Positions 62,250-64,000 of a DNA stretch of 64,000 nt are shown in pieces (position 1 is the first letter of the stretch; every line of letters starts with the position of its first letter). Both the position numbers and the translations under genes were made by a program. The DNA is from Acidobacteriaceae bacterium KBS 89 (GTDB lineage Bacteria; Acidobacteriota; Terriglobia; Terriglobales; Acidobacteriaceae). Below the pieces are notes generated by a model, which ran no database searches, was not told where the DNA came from, and worked only from the letters and a program-made list of their open reading frames with translations. The DNA lies in assembly GCA_000381605.1 (NCBI GenBank), contig KB906758.1:434001-498000 (forward strand). Reading direction: 5' to 3'.

Positions 62250-62843
62250 CTATTGTTTGATAGTCAGCGGTGGGCCGCTGGTCCGCTTCCCAACGAGGCT
62301 GATATCCACCTCAACGCGGTCGGCGATCTTGATGAAGGGGATGCCGCTGTTCATGCCGAACTCTTTGCGGTCGAAGGCCATTGTGCCCTTGATCGTGCCT
62401 GAGCCTGTTCCCACGCCGGAGACTGTAAGGGTCAGGGTCTCGGGTTTCGAGACGCCACGAATGGTAAAGGTGCCGGGTACCTCAAAGGTGTTTGGACCTG
62501 TCTGTGTGATCTTCGTTGACTTGAAGGTGATGAGCGGGTCGTGCTCGGAGTCGAAGAAGTCCTTACCCTTCAGCTTGTCGTTCTTCATTCCGCTGCCGGT
62601 ATTTACGGAGGCTGCCTGAATTTTGATATCCAGGACACCGGTGGTGACATCGGGAGATGCAAAGGTCAGGGTGGCGTCCCACTTGTCGAAGGTACCTTCT
62701 ATTGCGACCGATGCTTTGACGCTGAACTTGACTGTGCTTTGTGGCGGCTGCGAGATTGCGAAGACAGGGGCTTGTGCCTGAGCTGGCGACGGCAACAGTG
62801 CGGCGGCAAGCAACGGCATGAGTGTCAGATGTCTCATCTTCAT
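62250..62843 (-). CDS. Exported YceI-family lipid-binding protein
   Basis: 197 residues from ATG 62843 (the frame runs to 62939, but only this ATG begins a signal peptide: MKMRHLTLMPLLAAALLPSP). YceI beta-barrel: STVKFSVKASVAIEGTFDKW, GVLDIKIQAASVNTGSGMKN, GKDFFDSEHDPLITFKSTKI, GTFTIRGVSKPETLTLTV. These lipocalin-like proteins carry isoprenoid-type molecules in the periplasm. No cytochrome b561 partner is next to it. Confidence 0.93.
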   Translation of the reverse strand: MKMRHLTLMPLLAAALLPSPAQAQAPVFAISQPPQSTVKFSVKASVAIEGTFDKWDATLTFASPDVTTGVLDIKIQAASVNTGSGMKNDKLKGKDFFDSEHDPLITFKSTKITQTGPNTFEVPGTFTIRGVSKPETLTLTVSGVGTGSGTIKGTMAFDRKEFGMNSGIPFIKIADRVEVDISLVGKRTSGPPLTIKQ

Positions 62844-63072
62844 GGATTTTTTCCCTTTCCTGAATCCAATAACATGCGGGAGCGGGGCCGCTTGGCCGAT
62901 TCCAGTGTTGCAGACGCTGGAGAACATACTAGGGATCAATTGCCGGAAAGAACACTAGCAAAAATGCCTGTGGCTCGAATTATGGCCCGCAGTTGAAGGC
63001 AATCGCTGCCGAAGGATCACTCCGGTAACTACGCCTGTTCCGAGTACAAACACCAATACCATTGCGGTGCTT

Positions 63073-63318
63073 TTACTTGCCAGTCGTCTCTTCTTCCCCG
63101 TGAGGAATGACAGCGACTACGTCAATAGGCCCCTTACCATGCGGATATCTTATGAAATCCAAGGCATTGCCCGTGACACATGCCTGTTTTTCGCCATCGG
63201 CAAAGACTACGGTGAAGATGGTGTAACCCAGACCCGATTCGCCATGCCGATACAGTTTATTCGCAAAACGGGCGGGCAATCGAGCCGGGCTGTCTCGTGC
63301 TTCAGCCAACATCTTCAA
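63073..63318 (-). CDS. Small protein of unknown function, second of an overlapping pair
   Basis: 81 residues from the TTG at 63318, or 79 from the ATG at 63312; both lie inside the last codons of the preceding gene, so it is probably translated by coupling. FANKLYRHGESGLGYTIFTV-VFADGEKQACVTGN and IDVVAVIPHGEEE suggest a compact alpha/beta fold. I do not recognise a family. The pairing recalls two-gene toxin-antitoxin or immunity modules, but no motif confirms that. Confidence 0.55.
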   Translation of the reverse strand: MKMLAEARDSPARLPARFANKLYRHGESGLGYTIFTVVFADGEKQACVTGNALDFIRYPHGKGPIDVVAVIPHGEEETTGK

Positions 63319-63526
63319 TGCGAATCCACCTCTTACCTGGATCGTCTTCCGGATAGATTCCCCAATGCATTATGTATGGTTTCTCTGCCACGATGTAGAC
63401 CGTATCGACAATCTCTCCATTTCGCAGAATTGCCCGGCAGGGGAAATAGATGAGGTCTCCGTCTTTGCTAGGTTCGATGGCGGACAATGCTTTGCGAAGA
63501 TGGTCAGGCAGTACGGAATATCGCAT
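63302..63526 (-). CDS. Small protein of unknown function, first of an overlapping pair
   Basis: 74 residues: MRYSVLPDHLRKALSAIEPS, DLIYFPCRAILRNGEIVDTV, YIVAEKPYIMHWGIYPEDDP. Beta-rich with several aromatics, no signal peptide, no family recognised. The following gene starts within its last codons. It lies 9 bases after the gamma-glutamyltransferase gene, possibly on one transcript. Confidence 0.6.
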   Translation of the reverse strand: MRYSVLPDHLRKALSAIEPSKDGDLIYFPCRAILRNGEIVDTVYIVAEKPYIMHWGIYPEDDPGKRWIRIEDVG

Positions 63527-63535
63527 GGCAGATAT

Positions 63536-64000
63536 TCAATAACCCGCGGCTTTGCCGAAAGCTCTGCGGTTGTCGTGGCCGCCGAGGAGTTCGTGGGTTT
63601 TGGGGTCGATGGCGATGAGTTCGCTGTCGCCCCAGACGCCGGGGTTGTGTTCGTCGGCTACGGCGAGGCGGTTGATGGTGTAGCCCATGGCGGCGAGGGC
63701 TTCGGCGGGTGGGACGGGGAATTTCTTTTCCAGGTCGATGCGGTCGGGCAGGTACTGGTGGTGGAAGCGCGGGGCGTCTGCGGCCTGCTGGATGTTGAGG
63801 CCGTTGTCGATGGTGCTGATGATGTCGTTGGCTACGGTGGTGATGATTGTCGAGCCGCCAGGCGTTCCCATGACGTAGGCGAGGTTGCCGTGTTTGTACC
63901 AATGGCTGGGAGTGGTGAGGATGGTGGGGGTCATGGCGGAGAGGGGGCGCTTGCCGGGGGCGATGGAGTTGGCGGAGCTCTGGATGAGGCCGTAGACGTT
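63536..64000 (-). CDS. ggt: Gamma-glutamyltransferase, C-terminal part (cut by window edge)
   Basis: The last 154 residues of a Ggt precursor; the catalytic Thr at the start of the small subunit lies outside the window. IAPGKRPLSAMTPTIL, then VMGTPGGSTIITTVAND and PRFHHQYLPDRIDLE are the conserved small-subunit blocks; the GSPGG-type loop appears as GTPGG. It transfers or hydrolyses the gamma-glutamyl group of glutathione, normally in the periplasm. The end at LGGHDNRRAFGKAAGY is the usual family end. Confidence 0.94.
   Translation of the reverse strand, partial: NVYGLIQSSANSIAPGKRPLSAMTPTILTTPSHWYKHGNLAYVMGTPGGSTIITTVANDIISTIDNGLNIQQAADAPRFHHQYLPDRIDLEKKFPVPPAEALAAMGYTINRLAVADEHNPGVWGDSELIAIDPKTHELLGGHDNRRAFGKAAGY

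Overview
The window looks like a chromosomal segment from a soil acidobacterium of the Terriglobales type (Granulicella, Edaphobacter, Terriglobus and relatives). The grounds are a moderately high GC content, a TIGR03435-type soil-acidobacterial protein, a VWFA-like secreted protein, many secreted Ig-like, FecR or PEP-CTERM proteins, several DinB paralogues, and the style of the dispersed palindromic repeats. The genus cannot be fixed from the sequence alone.

Layout. 1-16.6 kb is accessory: the 3' part of a quinone-oxidoreductase-like gene, an exported GH36 alpha-galactosidase, a large Ig-repeat lipoprotein, an OmpA-type outer-membrane protein, then a two-gene unit that is the most unusual part of the window. 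That unit is a 1181-residue cytosolic protein joining a subtilisin (S8) domain to a thermolysin-like (M4) zinc peptidase domain, followed at once by an MBL-fold hydrolase. A divergent SDR/TetR pair with a visible operator, an NTF2-like protein, an unknown protein and a VOC protein follow. 17-25.5 kb is core metabolism: the stringent-response enzyme Rel, then a same-strand run trpB-trpA-chorismate mutase-DAHP synthase-prephenate dehydrogenase-threonine dehydratase, which links Trp, Tyr/Phe and Ile supply. A TonB-like protein and Ddl lie on the other strand.

27.4-30.5 kb is repeat-rich and less GC-rich; a membrane-protein gene sits there between two direct copies of a palindromic repeat. 30.5-44.7 kb holds a six-repeat propeller-like protein, a FecR/DUF6600-like protein, YchF, a selenium-binding-protein-like gene with an in-frame stop, a VWFA-like protein, DinB proteins, two cytochrome-P460-like proteins, a small HTH regulator with an inverted repeat at its start, a VOC protein and a decayed epimerase gene. 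44.8-64 kb holds a membrane diguanylate cyclase, a DUF1080 protein, a PEP-CTERM protein, the TIGR03435 protein, a GNAT/DinB pair (DinB interrupted), an FAD monooxygenase, a large beta-helix/PKD protein, AsnRS carrying an insertion that resembles a dispersed repeat, an amine oxidase, a methyltransferase, a sugar-phosphate-isomerase-like protein, an SGNH hydrolase, DUF72, YceI, two small overlapping genes and the C-terminal part of a gamma-glutamyltransferase.

Three genes are visibly broken (36.8, 43.2 and 49.3 kb). At least four copies of one palindromic repeat family are present (27.8, 28.9, 50.4 and 52.3 kb). No tRNA, rRNA, CRISPR array or intact insertion sequence was recognised.
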